Assembly: GCF_041027365.1 (NCBI RefSeq)
Contig: NZ_JBFTEH010000003.1
Coordinates: 186,001 to 250,000, forward strand
Direction: 5' to 3'
DNA length: 64,000 nt
From: VKMB-3413 sp041027365
GTDB lineage: Bacteria; Pseudomonadota; Alphaproteobacteria; Rhizobiales; Rhizobiaceae
Shown one piece after another: positions 39,733-48,515 of this stretch. A program made the position numbers and the translations under genes. The notes beneath the pieces were generated by a model. The model was not told where the DNA came from and did no database searches. It was given only the letters and a program-made list of their open reading frames with translations. Each line of letters begins with the position of its first letter. Position 1 is the stretch's first letter.

Positions 39733-39981
39733 GATGTCTCTCCACGGTTGGAAATCGGATGTCGGTTCGAAGCGTCGGCCGCTCGGCCGACGCTGGTTCG
39801 GATGATGGCCAAACCAGCCGTTGCGCGCAGCGGTTCCGCCGAAGGCGGATCGCGGGAGACGCCTGGGTCCGCTTCGTCGCGCCGGAGGCCGCGCGCGAGC
39901 CGGAGCGGCGACGCCACCCTCACTAGCTTCGGGCAAGCGGCACAGGTTAACTCCGGCTTAACGAATTGGCTCTAGTCTGAG
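39733..39981. other. Divergent regulatory region upstream of the small acidic protein
   Basis: Contains a perfect 10-bp hairpin AGCGTCGGCC/GGCCGACGCT (39771-39794) in the leader of the minus-strand gene and an inverted repeat GTTAA-N7-TTAAC (39946-39962). Weak promoter-like pairs point both ways: TTAACC-N17-GCTAGT (minus) and TTAACT-N17-CTCTAG (plus). Confidence 0.4.
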
Positions 39982-40136
39982 CGATCGAAGGGGATGCGGT
40001 CGGTTCCTGCGCCCGGAAATCAACCGGTTTTCGGACATAATCAGGCATTAACGATCGATCTGCTTGGGATGATCCTGTCCGATCGAGGGCGGGGGACATG
40101 GGGCGCGGCATCGGGGGATCGCCGCGCCCCTTTTTC
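39982..40136 (+). ncRNA. Candidate small RNA ended by a strong intrinsic terminator
   Basis: The plus strand from about 39982 carries no convincing gene but ends in a classic terminator (40100-40140). A weak promoter-like pair lies at about 39947-39975. Predicted length about 155 bases; the 5' end is a guess. No Rfam family is recognised by eye. The next plus-strand gene begins 247 bases after the terminator. Confidence 0.35.
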
Positions 40137-40140
40137 GTTT
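40100..40140 (+). terminator. Intrinsic terminator without an upstream plus-strand gene nearby
   Basis: Perfect 10-bp G+C stem GGGGCGCGGC/GCCGCGCCCC, 11-base loop, followed by TTTTTCGTTT. This is the best intrinsic terminator in the window. The nearest plus-strand coding region ends about 700 bases upstream with a minus-strand gene in between. Confidence 0.85.
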
Positions 40141-40382
40141 TCGCGGAGCCGACGCCTCCGGTCGGGCGTCGCCGCGGGCGACGACGCGCGTCAGTCCAAA
40201 GCCTGCCGAAACACGCTCCTGTTGTCATGCGGCAACGGCCGGCGGGGAAAGCCCCGGATCGACCGCCGAATAACCCCTTCGTTCATTGTCGACTGGACAT
40301 TTTCCCGTATGACCGGATGGACACCGCGTCCGGCCCGCTCCGTCGGGCGGCAGAAGACGCGGGCAGGCTGGAGTATCAGGAC

Positions 40383-41213
40383 ATGACCCTTCGCAGCGCC
40401 GGCGCGGCCTTCGCGCTTCTTCTCGGCTCCACCCTCTTGGCGCATGCCGCCGATGTGGTGACGCCCTACGAGACGGCTCCGCAGCCGGCGGCGCCCGCAA
40501 AGGTCGACTACAACGGCGCGGACTTCGTCTTCGAGCTCGGCGTCGAAGGCATCGTGCAGCCGGAATATCTCGGTTCGAAGGACTACCAGATCGCCCCGTC
40601 GGCGCTCTTCTCCGTCGAATACGTCAACCTGCCCGGCATCGGCTCCTTCGGCGGCCCGGACGGCCTCGGCTTCTCCATCGGGCCGTCGTTCAAGTATCAG
40701 CCGAAGCGCGATTCCTCCGATTATTCCAGCCTGCGCGGCCTCGACGACGTCGACGCCTCCTATGAGCTCGGCATCAAGGCGAGCTACGAGTGGGAATATG
40801 CCGAGGTGTCCGGCAATGTCCGCTATGCGCTCGGCGGCGCTGACGGCTTCGTCGGCGAGTTCGGCGCAAGCGCGATCGCCCGGCCGACCGAGGCCCTGAC
40901 GCTGAAGTTCGGCCCGACCGTCTCGCTCGCCTCCAGCGACTACATGGACACCTATTTCGGCGTCACCCCGCGCGAGTCGGCCAATACCGGCGGGCGGCTC
41001 GACGCCTATTCGCCGAGCGGCGGCTTCAAGAGCGTCGGCCTCGCGGCTTCGGCGCGCTACGAAGTCTTCAAGGACTACTTCATCACCGCAGACGCGACCT
41101 ACGACCGCCTTGTCGGCGACGCTGCCGACTCGCCGATCGTGAAGGCCGGCGACAAGAACCAGTATTACTTCGGCCTCGGCATCTCGAAGCGCTTCTCGCT
41201 CGACCTGTTCTGA
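40383..41213 (+). CDS. MipA/OmpV family outer-membrane protein
   Basis: 276 residues. Signal peptide MTLRSAGAAFALLLGSTLLA, cleavage after AHA near 23. The mature part alternates beta-strand patterns ending with a phenylalanine (KRFSLDLF), as outer-membrane barrels do. VEGIVQPEYLGSKDYQIAPS, GFSIGPSFKYQPKRD and YFGVTPRESANTG are typical of MipA/OmpV proteins. GGAG lies upstream. The exact role in this organism is unknown. The frame is open upstream, but the signal peptide fixes the start. Confidence 0.85.
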   Translation: MTLRSAGAAFALLLGSTLLAHAADVVTPYETAPQPAAPAKVDYNGADFVFELGVEGIVQPEYLGSKDYQIAPSALFSVEYVNLPGIGSFGGPDGLGFSIGPSFKYQPKRDSSDYSSLRGLDDVDASYELGIKASYEWEYAEVSGNVRYALGGADGFVGEFGASAIARPTEALTLKFGPTVSLASSDYMDTYFGVTPRESANTGGRLDAYSPSGGFKSVGLAASARYEVFKDYFITADATYDRLVGDAADSPIVKAGDKNQYYFGLGISKRFSLDLF

Positions 41214-41258
41214 GCGGGGGGCTGCGCCCGATCGTCGCGCAGGTCTTTTCCAGATGAC

Positions 41259-41290
41259 AAGCGGCCGGGTGCTGACGCGCCCGGCCGCTT
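41259..41290. terminator. Bidirectional terminator between the OmpV-type gene and dps
   Basis: Perfect 11-bp stem AAGCGGCCGGG/CCCGGCCGCTT, ten-base loop, followed by CTTTA on the plus strand. Serves two convergent genes. Confidence 0.75.
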
Positions 41291-41316
41291 CTTTACGGCC
41301 TGTGGAGAGCGGGCGG

Positions 41317-41820
41317 TCAGCCCTGAAAATGGCTCTCCATGAAATAGATCGACTTGTCGAGCCCGCGCCCGACCGCGGTGAGCAGGTCGGAGGTCAGCGG
41401 ATCGCCGGCCTCCTCGGCCTCCTCGATGCCCTTTTCGACCGCCGCGCTCCATTTGGCGTAGCTCTCGGTCAGCCGCTTCAGGTGATCCTCGGACCTCACG
41501 AGGTCCAAGGGGTAGGGGTCGAGCAGGGTGTTCTGCGCGGCCGCCTGCACCGTGCCGTGGGCCTGGCCGCCGAGGGCGGTCAGACGCTCGGCGATGGTGT
41601 CGACATAGTCCTCGGTCAACTCGTGCAATTCGTCGAACAGCTTGTGCACGGCGATGAAGTTCATGCCCTTGACGTTCCAGTGCGCCTGCTTGGTCTGATA
41701 GGTGATGTCCACCGCAGTCGCGAGGTGGGTCTGGAGCAGCTCCACCATCGAGCCCCGGATGTTCTCCGAGAGCGGGTTCATGGTCGAATGCAGCTTGGTC
41801 TTGCCGGTCTTGCTGGCCAT
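41317..41820 (-). CDS. dps: Dps-family DNA-protection/ferritin-like protein
   Basis: 167 residues. Ferroxidase-site residues visible in QTKQAHWNVKGMNFIAVHKL and FDELHELTEDYVDTIAERL. N-terminal Lys-rich tail (MASKTGKTKLHS) may bind DNA. Oligomeric iron-storing protein that protects DNA in starvation and oxidative stress. The ATG has GGAGACG upstream, and the leader holds GTCCCTCATC 13 bases from the start, as in cheY. A GGAACCGTT sequence occurs upstream, but the spacing does not fit an EcfG promoter. Confidence 0.93.
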   Translation of the reverse strand: MASKTGKTKLHSTMNPLSENIRGSMVELLQTHLATAVDITYQTKQAHWNVKGMNFIAVHKLFDELHELTEDYVDTIAERLTALGGQAHGTVQAAAQNTLLDPYPLDLVRSEDHLKRLTESYAKWSAAVEKGIEEAEEAGDPLTSDLLTAVGRGLDKSIYFMESHFQG

Positions 41821-41843
41821 GGGTCGTCTCCGTGATGAGGGAC
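41821..41843 (-). promoter_or_regulatory. dps leader element shared with cheY
   Basis: GTCCCTCATC then ACGGAGACGACCC then the ATG. TCC and CTC of the motif can pair with GGA and GAG of the ribosome-binding site. The spacing to the start codon is identical (13 bases) to that in the cheY leader. Confidence 0.4.
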
Positions 41844-42003
41844 GGCATCGGGCGGCGCCGCGATAATCGCTTGTGCGGCTAACGGTTCCATTCTCAACCA
41901 TGGCGCCGCCAGCCGCCGGCGCTCGTGTTGCCCGCTGCCGGCATGTCCGGGTTGCGGAGCGGCCGGCGGGCTCCAGATGCGGGCCTGAACCGATCTGGAG
42001 AGA

Positions 42004-42681
42004 ATGATGAAGACCATGCTGATCACCGGCGCCTCGAGCGGCATCGGAGAGGCCACCGCGCGTCGGGCCGTCGAGGCGGGATACGCCGTCGCGCTCGCCG
42101 CGCGATCGAAGGAGAAGCTCGACGGGCTGGTGAAGGACCTCGGCCCCGACCGGGCCATGGCGGTCCAGTGCGACGTTACCGACTATGCCTCGCAGCAGGC
42201 CATGGTGAAGGCGGTGCTGGACCGATTCGGCACGCTCGACGTCGTCTTCGCCAATGCCGGCGTCGGCGCGAAGGGCTCCGGAACGGCCGGCGGCGACCCC
42301 GACGAATGGCGGACGATGGTGATGACCAACGTTCTCGGCGTGATGTTCACGGTGAAGGCGACGCACGAGGCGGTGATCGCCGCCAAGGGGCATGTCCTGA
42401 TCACCAGCTCCGGGGCCGGGCGCAAGATCATTCCCGGTTCGGTCTATGGCGCGACCAAATGGGCGATGAGCGGCTACGGCCAGAACCTGCGCGAGGAGAT
42501 GCGCGAGAAGGGCGTCAAGGTGACGCTGATCGAGCCCGGCATGGTCGACACGCCGTTCTTCGACGAGCGCAAGCCGAACGCCCTGGTGGCGGACGACATC
42601 GCCCGCGCCGTCGTCTATGCGATCACCCAGCCGGCCAATGTGCTCGCGGGCGAGATCTGGGTGGAGCCGCTGAACCGCTGA
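42004..42681 (+). CDS. Short-chain dehydrogenase/reductase
   Basis: 225 residues. TGASSGIGEATARRAVEAG, FANAGVGAKGSGTA, active-site Ser in ITSSGAGRKIIPG and catalytic YGATKW. Small SDR of the general NADP-type oxidoreductase group; substrate unknown. Two adjacent ATGs (42004 and 42007) follow GGAGAG; the second has the better spacing. Divergent from dps. Confidence 0.85.
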   Translation: MMKTMLITGASSGIGEATARRAVEAGYAVALAARSKEKLDGLVKDLGPDRAMAVQCDVTDYASQQAMVKAVLDRFGTLDVVFANAGVGAKGSGTAGGDPDEWRTMVMTNVLGVMFTVKATHEAVIAAKGHVLITSSGAGRKIIPGSVYGATKWAMSGYGQNLREEMREKGVKVTLIEPGMVDTPFFDERKPNALVADDIARAVVYAITQPANVLAGEIWVEPLNR

Positions 42682-42686
42682 CGGCG

Positions 42687-42719
42687 AGGCGGCGGCCGGA
42701 CGAACAACGGCCGCCGCCT
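42687..42719. terminator. Bidirectional terminator between SDR and msrA
   Basis: Perfect 12-bp stem AGGCGGCGGCCG/CGGCCGCCGCCT with a nine-base loop, six bases after the SDR stop and within 40 bases of the msrA stop. No T-run. Confidence 0.65.
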
Positions 42720-42755
42720 GCGGGTCCTGTCACCGGGGCAGCGCGGGATCGGCGG

Positions 42756-43370
42756 TCAATCCATCGCCTGCCTGATGCCCATATAGGCCTTGTCGCCCCA
42801 CACCGCTTCGACGCGCGCATTGCGCCCGCAATTATAGCGATAGAACTTATATTTCAGAGGGTTCTTCCGGTAGTAGTCCTGGTGGTAGCCTTCCGCCGGC
42901 CAGAACTTCGGCGCCATTTCGATCACCGTCGCGACCTTGCCGAGATCCTTCTTCACCGCCGCTTCCGACGCCTTGGCCTTGGCGAGCTCGTCCTGGTCGG
43001 TGGCGTAGATCGCGGTGGTGTAGGGATGGCCGCGGTCGCAGAACTGGCCGCCGGAATCGGTCGGGTCGATCGAATGCCAGTAGACGGTCAGCAGCTGGTC
43101 GTAGGACACCTTGGAAGGATCGAAGGTGACGCGCACCGCCTCGCGAAAGCCAGGATGGTTCTCGTAGGTCGGGTTCTCTATCGTGCCGCCGATATAGCCG
43201 GAGGTGGTGTCGGTCACGCCCTTCACATGGTCGAAGTCGCTCTCGACGCACCAGAAGCAGCCGCCGGCGAAAATCGCGGTCTTGGTGCCGGCCGCGCCGG
43301 CGGGAATGGCCGTCGACGCAAGGCCCGCTGCGAACAGGGCGGCGCCCGCCCATGCGACTGTCGATCTCAT
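42756..43370 (-). CDS. msrA: Exported peptide-methionine (S)-S-oxide reductase
   Basis: 204 residues with an N-terminal signal peptide (MRSTVAWAGAALFAAGLAST, cleavage after AGA near 26), so it acts in the periplasm. Catalytic GGCFWCVESDF is intact, followed by GYIGGTIENPTYE and AEGYHQDYYRKNP. A second reducing Cys is in YRYNCGRNARVEAVWG near the C-terminus. It repairs oxidised methionine in envelope proteins; a periplasmic electron donor would be needed. Confidence 0.92.
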   Translation of the reverse strand: MRSTVAWAGAALFAAGLASTAIPAGAAGTKTAIFAGGCFWCVESDFDHVKGVTDTTSGYIGGTIENPTYENHPGFREAVRVTFDPSKVSYDQLLTVYWHSIDPTDSGGQFCDRGHPYTTAIYATDQDELAKAKASEAAVKKDLGKVATVIEMAPKFWPAEGYHQDYYRKNPLKYKFYRYNCGRNARVEAVWGDKAYMGIRQAMD

Positions 43371-43566
43371 GCCTGTCTCCTTGTCCTGCCGTTCGCCGGC
43401 GGTCCGCTGCGGCCGGCGAACCTACCAAACCGGCGCACCGGCTCTCGACACAAGCTTCGGTGAGAGCGGGCGAAAGGTTTCGCGGGCGTGTTCAATCGGC
43501 CGTGATCCTGCGGGCCCGGCAGGCTGAACCTGCGGATGCCGCGGGCCGCCGGGTTGCTGGTGCGCG

Positions 43567-43992
43567 TCAGCCGCCGTCCGCCGTGAGCCCGGCGGCCTCG
43601 ATGCCCGCGATCGCCGCCGCCTCGTCGTTGTCGGAGGTGTCGCCGGTGATGCCGACGGCGCCGATGATCGCACCGCCCTCGCCGCGGACGAGGACGCCGC
43701 CCGGCACCGGCACGAGCACGCCGCCCGCCAGCGCGTTCATCGCCTGGATGAAGGCCGGCTGCTCCTCGGACCGCTTGAAGATCGCGCGCGAGCCCATGCC
43801 GAGCGCGATCGCCCCGTTCGCCTTGCCGATGGCGATGTCCGGACGCATGCGCGAGGAGCCGTCGGAGCGCTCCAGCGCGATCAGCGCGCCGCCGGCGTCG
43901 AGGACGGCGACGGTGAGCGGTTTCAGCCCTTTTGCGGCGCCGGCCTTGAGGGCCTCGGCAATGATGATGCGGGCGTGGTGAAGCGTGAGCAT
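43567..43992 (-). CDS. GlcG/HbpS-family protein
   Basis: 141 residues, MLTLHHARIIIAEALKAGAA, VAVLDAGGALIALERSDGS, GVLVRGEGGAIIGAVGITGD, GIEAAGL. Matches the GlcG/HbpS (heme-binding or unknown ligand) family. No signal peptide, so cytoplasmic. Stand-alone gene. A role in glycolate metabolism or heme binding cannot be told from sequence. Confidence 0.85.
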   Translation of the reverse strand: MLTLHHARIIIAEALKAGAAKGLKPLTVAVLDAGGALIALERSDGSSRMRPDIAIGKANGAIALGMGSRAIFKRSEEQPAFIQAMNALAGGVLVPVPGGVLVRGEGGAIIGAVGITGDTSDNDEAAAIAGIEAAGLTADGG

Positions 43993-44164
43993 GGGGTCCC
44001 TCCGAAAATCCTGCCGGCCGTCAAATAGTCCGCCGGCGCGTCAGGTCACGCCGCTGCCGAATGCCGCGTTGGCGGCCCGCCGGCGCTTCGCGGAGGCGGT
44101 CCTCGAGGTCGCCGCCGGCCGCCAGCCATTGCCGCGGCGGGCGGAGACGGCTAAGCCGCAGGGT

Positions 44165-44971
44165 ATGGCGGATCTCGACGACCTTTCGCGCGAACTGGAC
44201 CGTTGGACGCAAGCCGGCCGGCGCATCGACGTCTGGTGGCGCGACGACGACGCGACGCGGTCCTCCCCGGCGCTGGAGCGGCTCGTGCGGGCGGCGGCGG
44301 AATACGATCTGCCGCTTGCCGCCGCGGTCGTCCCCGAAGGGCTCGGCGCCAGCCTTCCGACCGCGCTCGCCGACCCTTCTCTCACCATCCTCCAGCACGG
44401 CTTCGCCCATCGCAACCACGCCGCGCCCGGCGGCCGCGCGGTCGAATGCGGCGGCGACCGGCCGGTGGAGACCGTCCTCGCCGAACTCTCGGACGGGCGA
44501 TCCCGGCTGGCGGACGCCTTCGGCGACCGCTTCCTGCCGGTGATGGTGCCGCCCTGGAACCGCATCACGGCCGAGATCGTCTCGGCGCTGCCGGGCGAGG
44601 GGTATCGCGGCGTCTCGGTCTTCGGTCCGCGCGACCCGGCCGCGCCCCGTCCGGATGGCCTCGCGGAGATCAACGCCCATCTCGACCTGTTGACCTGGAA
44701 GGGCGGCGCCCGCTTTGCCGGCGGCGAGAAGCTGGTCAAGCTGGCGAGCGAGCGGCTGGCCGATCGCCGGCTCGCCCGGACGGACCCCGACGAGCCCTTC
44801 GGCATCCTCACCCATCATCTCGACCACGACGCCGAGACCTGGACATTCCTGCGGGCGATGCTCGGGCTGCTCGCGCGGCATCCCGCCGTGCGCTGGCGCA
44901 GCGCCGGCGAACTGTTCGGCGCGGCCGCGAAGGGCGGGGCAGGTCTTGCAACCGACCGGCCGTCCGCATGA
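44165..44971 (+). CDS. NodB-like polysaccharide deacetylase family protein A
   Basis: 268 residues. Metal-site motifs in variant form: WWRDDDA (motif 1), LQHGFAHRNHA (motif 2) and MVPPWNRI (motif 3). No signal peptide, unlike secreted chitin deacetylases. A near relative lies at 62868 with the same three motifs. Start 44165 (MADLDDLSREL) has a weak ribosome-binding site; the frame opens earlier. Overlaps the next gene by ATGA. Probably removes an acetyl group from a cytoplasmic glycan precursor. Confidence 0.8.
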   Translation: MADLDDLSRELDRWTQAGRRIDVWWRDDDATRSSPALERLVRAAAEYDLPLAAAVVPEGLGASLPTALADPSLTILQHGFAHRNHAAPGGRAVECGGDRPVETVLAELSDGRSRLADAFGDRFLPVMVPPWNRITAEIVSALPGEGYRGVSVFGPRDPAAPRPDGLAEINAHLDLLTWKGGARFAGGEKLVKLASERLADRRLARTDPDEPFGILTHHLDHDAETWTFLRAMLGLLARHPAVRWRSAGELFGAAAKGGAGLATDRPSA

Positions 44972-45819
44972 GCGGTCTCGTCCGGCCGGCCGAGGAGCGC
45001 GACATCGACGCCGCCGTCGCGCTGCTGCACGAGCGCATGAACGCAAAGATTCCGCCCGAGCGCTGGCGCCGCCTCCTCGACTATCCCTGGCGGCCCGAGG
45101 GCGTCGAGCGTGGCTGGCTCGTCGAGGATCGCGGCCGTATCGTCGGCTTCATGGGCACGGTCTACAGCGACCGGATGGTCGCCGGCGCGCCGAAGCGCTT
45201 CTGCGACCTCTCCTCCTGGTATCTTCTCTCCGACTACCGCGGCGACGGCACCGGCGATGCGCTGCTTCAGGCGGGCATGGCGCAGCCGGGCGTGACCTAC
45301 CAGACGATGACCGCGCGCCGCGCCACCGGCCGCAAGATCCGGGCGCTCGGCTTCTCGATCCTGGACGAGACGCGCAGCCTCTATCGGCCGCAGGGTGCGG
45401 CAGCGATCCCGGTCGAGCGTGACCCGGACGTGATCAGGGCGCGGCTTTCCGAGCCGGACCGGCGCAGCTTCGACCTGCATCGGGACTTCGACGTCCACCA
45501 TGCGCTGGTCGGAGAGGCAGGCGTCTGGATCGTCTGGCAGCGCAAGCTGAAGGGCGATTCCATTGCCTATCACGAGATTCTGCACGCCGCCGATCCCGGC
45601 TTTCTTTCGGCGCATGCGCAGGGGATCGCCGAAGCGATCGTGAGCGGGGAGCGGGGCGTGCTGGCGGTCGATTCTCGCTGGATTTCGCCAGGAGACGATG
45701 CCGGTGCAATCGAGGCGATCCCGCTGCCGCGCTGGCATCGGCCGGCCGCGGGCGTGGGAGCGCGGGATGTCGATCACCTCTATTCCGAGGTGATCCTGCT
45801 CGACCAGAAGCTCCCCTGA
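44968..45819 (+). CDS. GNAT-like acyltransferase family protein
   Basis: 283 residues. N-terminal half (VRPAEERDIDAAVALLHERM, GRIVGFMGTVYSDRMV, YLLSDYRGDGTGDALL) follows the GNAT fold; the C-terminal half is less clear. Coupled to the deacetylase gene, which suggests removal and re-addition of acyl groups on the same sugar, though this is inference. No membrane segment. Confidence 0.65.
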   Translation: MSGLVRPAEERDIDAAVALLHERMNAKIPPERWRRLLDYPWRPEGVERGWLVEDRGRIVGFMGTVYSDRMVAGAPKRFCDLSSWYLLSDYRGDGTGDALLQAGMAQPGVTYQTMTARRATGRKIRALGFSILDETRSLYRPQGAAAIPVERDPDVIRARLSEPDRRSFDLHRDFDVHHALVGEAGVWIVWQRKLKGDSIAYHEILHAADPGFLSAHAQGIAEAIVSGERGVLAVDSRWISPGDDAGAIEAIPLPRWHRPAAGVGARDVDHLYSEVILLDQKLP

Positions 45820-46089
45820 GCCTCACACGGCCGGCCGGGTGAGCAGGAACCGGCCGGGCGCCACAATGGTGCGACGCGCCGCACTGGTCGCGAAGCCCGG
45901 ACTAAATCCTGCGCCGACCATGGAAACACAGCGTGTGCGCTGCGGCGCTTTCAGGCCCCGGCGCCTGCACCACATAGGGCGGGCCGTGACGCTTGTTGGG
46001 CCGCGGGCATTGCATCACGATCTTGCGCGCTGAAGGGAAAGAGGCCAGTGTCTGCCGTATCGAAAACGGTCCGTGCGCCAGGAGTGAGC

Positions 46090-47355
46090 ATGCAGGCCAG
46101 GCCTCCGCGCGTGCTGATCTACAGTCACGACACGTTCGGCCTGGGGCATTTACGCCGTTGTCGCGTGATCGCCCAGGCCCTCGTCGCGCACCGTCCCGAA
46201 ATCTCCGTCCTGATCGTCGCGGGCTCGCCGGTGGTGGGATCGTTCTCGTTCCCGCCGCAGGTGGACTTCATCCGCGTGCCGGGCGTCGTGAAGCTGGGAG
46301 CCGACACCTATGCGCCGTCCAATCCCGGCCTGTCGATCGAGGATCTGACCGAGATCCGCTCGGCGATCATCAAGAAGACCGCCGAGATCTTCGATCCCGA
46401 CGTCTTCCTGGTCGACAAGGAGCCGCTCGGCATGCGCGGCGAGGTCGGCGCCAGCCTGCACTATCTCAAGACCACCGGGGCGCGGCTGGTGCTGGGCCTG
46501 CGCGACATCATGGACGAACCCTCCCGCCTCGCCGAGGAATGGCGGCGCAAGGAGGCCTTCTCCGCGATCGAAGACCTCTACGACGACATCTGGATCTATG
46601 GCCTGCCGGAGATCTGCGATCCGCTGGACGGCGTCGGCGTCTCCCGTGCGGTGCGCGAGAAGGCGGTGTTCACGGGCTATCTGCAGCGGGCCGACGATCC
46701 GTCCGGCGCGCTGCCGGCCGAGGCGGTGGCGCCTGGCGAGGCGCCTTTCGTGCTGGTGACGACGGGCGGCGGCGGCGACGGCGCCATGCTGGTCGACTGG
46801 GTCCTCAGGGCCTATGAGAGCGGCGCCGATCTCGGCGTGCGCGCCAAGATCGTGCTCGGGCCGTTCATGGATTCCGCCCACCAGTCGGACTTCCAGCGCC
46901 GCGTCGCGCAACTGCCCGAAGTGGATGCGATCACCTTCGCGGCGTCGATCGAGCCGCTGTTCGAGCACTCGGTCGGGGTCGTCGCCATGGGCGGCTACAA
47001 CACGTTCTGCGAGATCCTGTCCTTCGACAAGCCGGCGGTGATCGTGCCGCGCCAGCAGCCGCGGCTGGAGCAGGAGATCCGCGCCCGCCAGGCCGAGGTG
47101 CTGGGGCTGTCGCGCATGCTGGATCCCGACATGTCCGCCGATGCGGGCGCGATGGCCGAGGCGATCCGGGCCCTGCCGCGGCAGGCGCGGCCGCGCTCGG
47201 TCGCGGTGGAGGGCATCCTCGGCGGCCTCGACGCGATCTGCCGGCTGACGGACGAGGCCATCGCCGCGCACCGGCGGGAACAGGATGCCGCGCGCGGAAC
47301 GGGGCTCCGCCGGCTTGGCGGCGTGCGCCCGGCCACCGGCGCCGGGCACGGATGA
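46090..47355 (+). CDS. Predicted glycosyltransferase (COG4671/MurG-like)
   Basis: 421 residues, GT-B. N-terminus VLIYSHDTFGLGHLRRCRVI, donor half with VTTGGGGDGAMLVDWVLRA and VAMGGYNTFCEILSFDKPAV, then QQPRLEQEIRARQAE, all features of MurG/SpsG-type transferases. AGGAG five bases before the ATG at 46090 sets the start; a GTG at 46048 is an alternative. Related to the gene at 48515. Overlaps the next gene by ATGA. Confidence 0.82.
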   Translation: MQARPPRVLIYSHDTFGLGHLRRCRVIAQALVAHRPEISVLIVAGSPVVGSFSFPPQVDFIRVPGVVKLGADTYAPSNPGLSIEDLTEIRSAIIKKTAEIFDPDVFLVDKEPLGMRGEVGASLHYLKTTGARLVLGLRDIMDEPSRLAEEWRRKEAFSAIEDLYDDIWIYGLPEICDPLDGVGVSRAVREKAVFTGYLQRADDPSGALPAEAVAPGEAPFVLVTTGGGGDGAMLVDWVLRAYESGADLGVRAKIVLGPFMDSAHQSDFQRRVAQLPEVDAITFAASIEPLFEHSVGVVAMGGYNTFCEILSFDKPAVIVPRQQPRLEQEIRARQAEVLGLSRMLDPDMSADAGAMAEAIRALPRQARPRSVAVEGILGGLDAICRLTDEAIAAHRREQDAARGTGLRRLGGVRPATGAGHG

Positions 47356-48515
47356 GGATCGCGTTCTACGCGCCGATGAAACCGCCGGACGATCCCCGGC
47401 CCTCCGGCGATCGCACCGTGGCGCGCGGGCTGATCCAGGCTCTGCGGCTCGCCGGGCACGAGGTGACGCTGGTCTCGCGGTTCCGCAGCTGGGACAAGGG
47501 CGACCAGAGGCGTCAGCAGCGGCTGGAGGCCATGGGAATCCGGCTGGCCGAGCGGCTCGTGCGCCACGCTGCCGGCGGCGATCGGCCGCCCTTCGACCTC
47601 TGGCTCACCTATCACCTCTATCACAAGGCGCCGGACTGGCTCGGCCCGCGCGTTACCGCCGCCTGGGACATTCCTTACGTCGTCGCCGAGGCCTCGGTCG
47701 CCGGCAAGCAGCGGGGCGGGCGCTGGCGCCGCGGTTATGACGCCGCGATCGCCGCGCTCGAGGTGGCCGATCTGGTGCTGGGGCTGAATCCGGCCGATCG
47801 CCCGGGCGTCGCGCCATGGCTGAGACCCGGCGCGCGCTATCAGGAACTGGCGCCGTTTCTCGATGCCCGGCCTTTCGCCGATGCTCCGGCCCAGCGGGAC
47901 GCGGCGCGCGTCTGGCTGGCCGGCCGGCTGAGCCTGCCACTCGACCGGCCGTGGTTGCTCACCGTCGGCATGATGCGGGCGGACCAGAAGCTCTTGTCCT
48001 ACCAGACGCTCGCGGCGGCGCTCGCCCGCGTGGAGGCGCCGTTCCGCCTGATCGTCGTCGGCGACGGCCCCGCCGAAGCGGCGGTGCGGACGGCCTTCGC
48101 GCCGATTGCGGAGACGGTCTCCTGGTTCGGCGCCGCGGCGCCCGTCGAGATGCCGCAGCTCTATGCCGCTGCCGACCTCTATGTCTGGCCGGCGATCAAG
48201 GAGGCCTTCGGCATGGCGTTCCTGGAGGCGCAGGCGGCCGGCCTGCCGGTAGTTGCCGGCGCCAGCGGCGGCGTCGCGAACGTCGTTGCCGAGGGGCTCA
48301 CCGGTCGGCTGGTGCCGGAGGGGGACGTCGCGGCCCTGGCAAACGCGATTAGCCGGCTTATCGATGACTCGAATCTGCGCCGGACGATGGGCGCGGCGGC
48401 CCGGCGGCGGACGTGCGAACGTCACGACCTTCCCGTCGCGGCCGCCGATCTCGACCGGGCGCTCCACGCCGCGGCCGAGAGCCGGCGGCAGAAGAACTTG
48501 CGGAAGGCGGTCTGA
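47352..48515 (+). CDS. Glycosyltransferase family 4 protein
   Basis: 387 residues. N-terminus FYAPMKPPDDPRPSGDRTVA, donor motif KEAFGMAFLEAQAAGLPVVA and GLTGRLVPEGDVAALANAIS. GT-B fold without membrane segments. It is sandwiched between two COG4671-like transferases with overlapping stops and starts (ATGA and TGATG), so the three enzymes are probably a functional unit. Confidence 0.87.
   Translation: MRIAFYAPMKPPDDPRPSGDRTVARGLIQALRLAGHEVTLVSRFRSWDKGDQRRQQRLEAMGIRLAERLVRHAAGGDRPPFDLWLTYHLYHKAPDWLGPRVTAAWDIPYVVAEASVAGKQRGGRWRRGYDAAIAALEVADLVLGLNPADRPGVAPWLRPGARYQELAPFLDARPFADAPAQRDAARVWLAGRLSLPLDRPWLLTVGMMRADQKLLSYQTLAAALARVEAPFRLIVVGDGPAEAAVRTAFAPIAETVSWFGAAAPVEMPQLYAAADLYVWPAIKEAFGMAFLEAQAAGLPVVAGASGGVANVVAEGLTGRLVPEGDVAALANAISRLIDDSNLRRTMGAAARRRTCERHDLPVAAADLDRALHAAAESRRQKNLRKAV

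Noticed and set aside
39994..40386. 130-codon plus-strand frame over the candidate small RNA
   Set aside because: It runs through a strong intrinsic terminator, its ATG abuts the GAAGGGG, and it has no recognisable domain.
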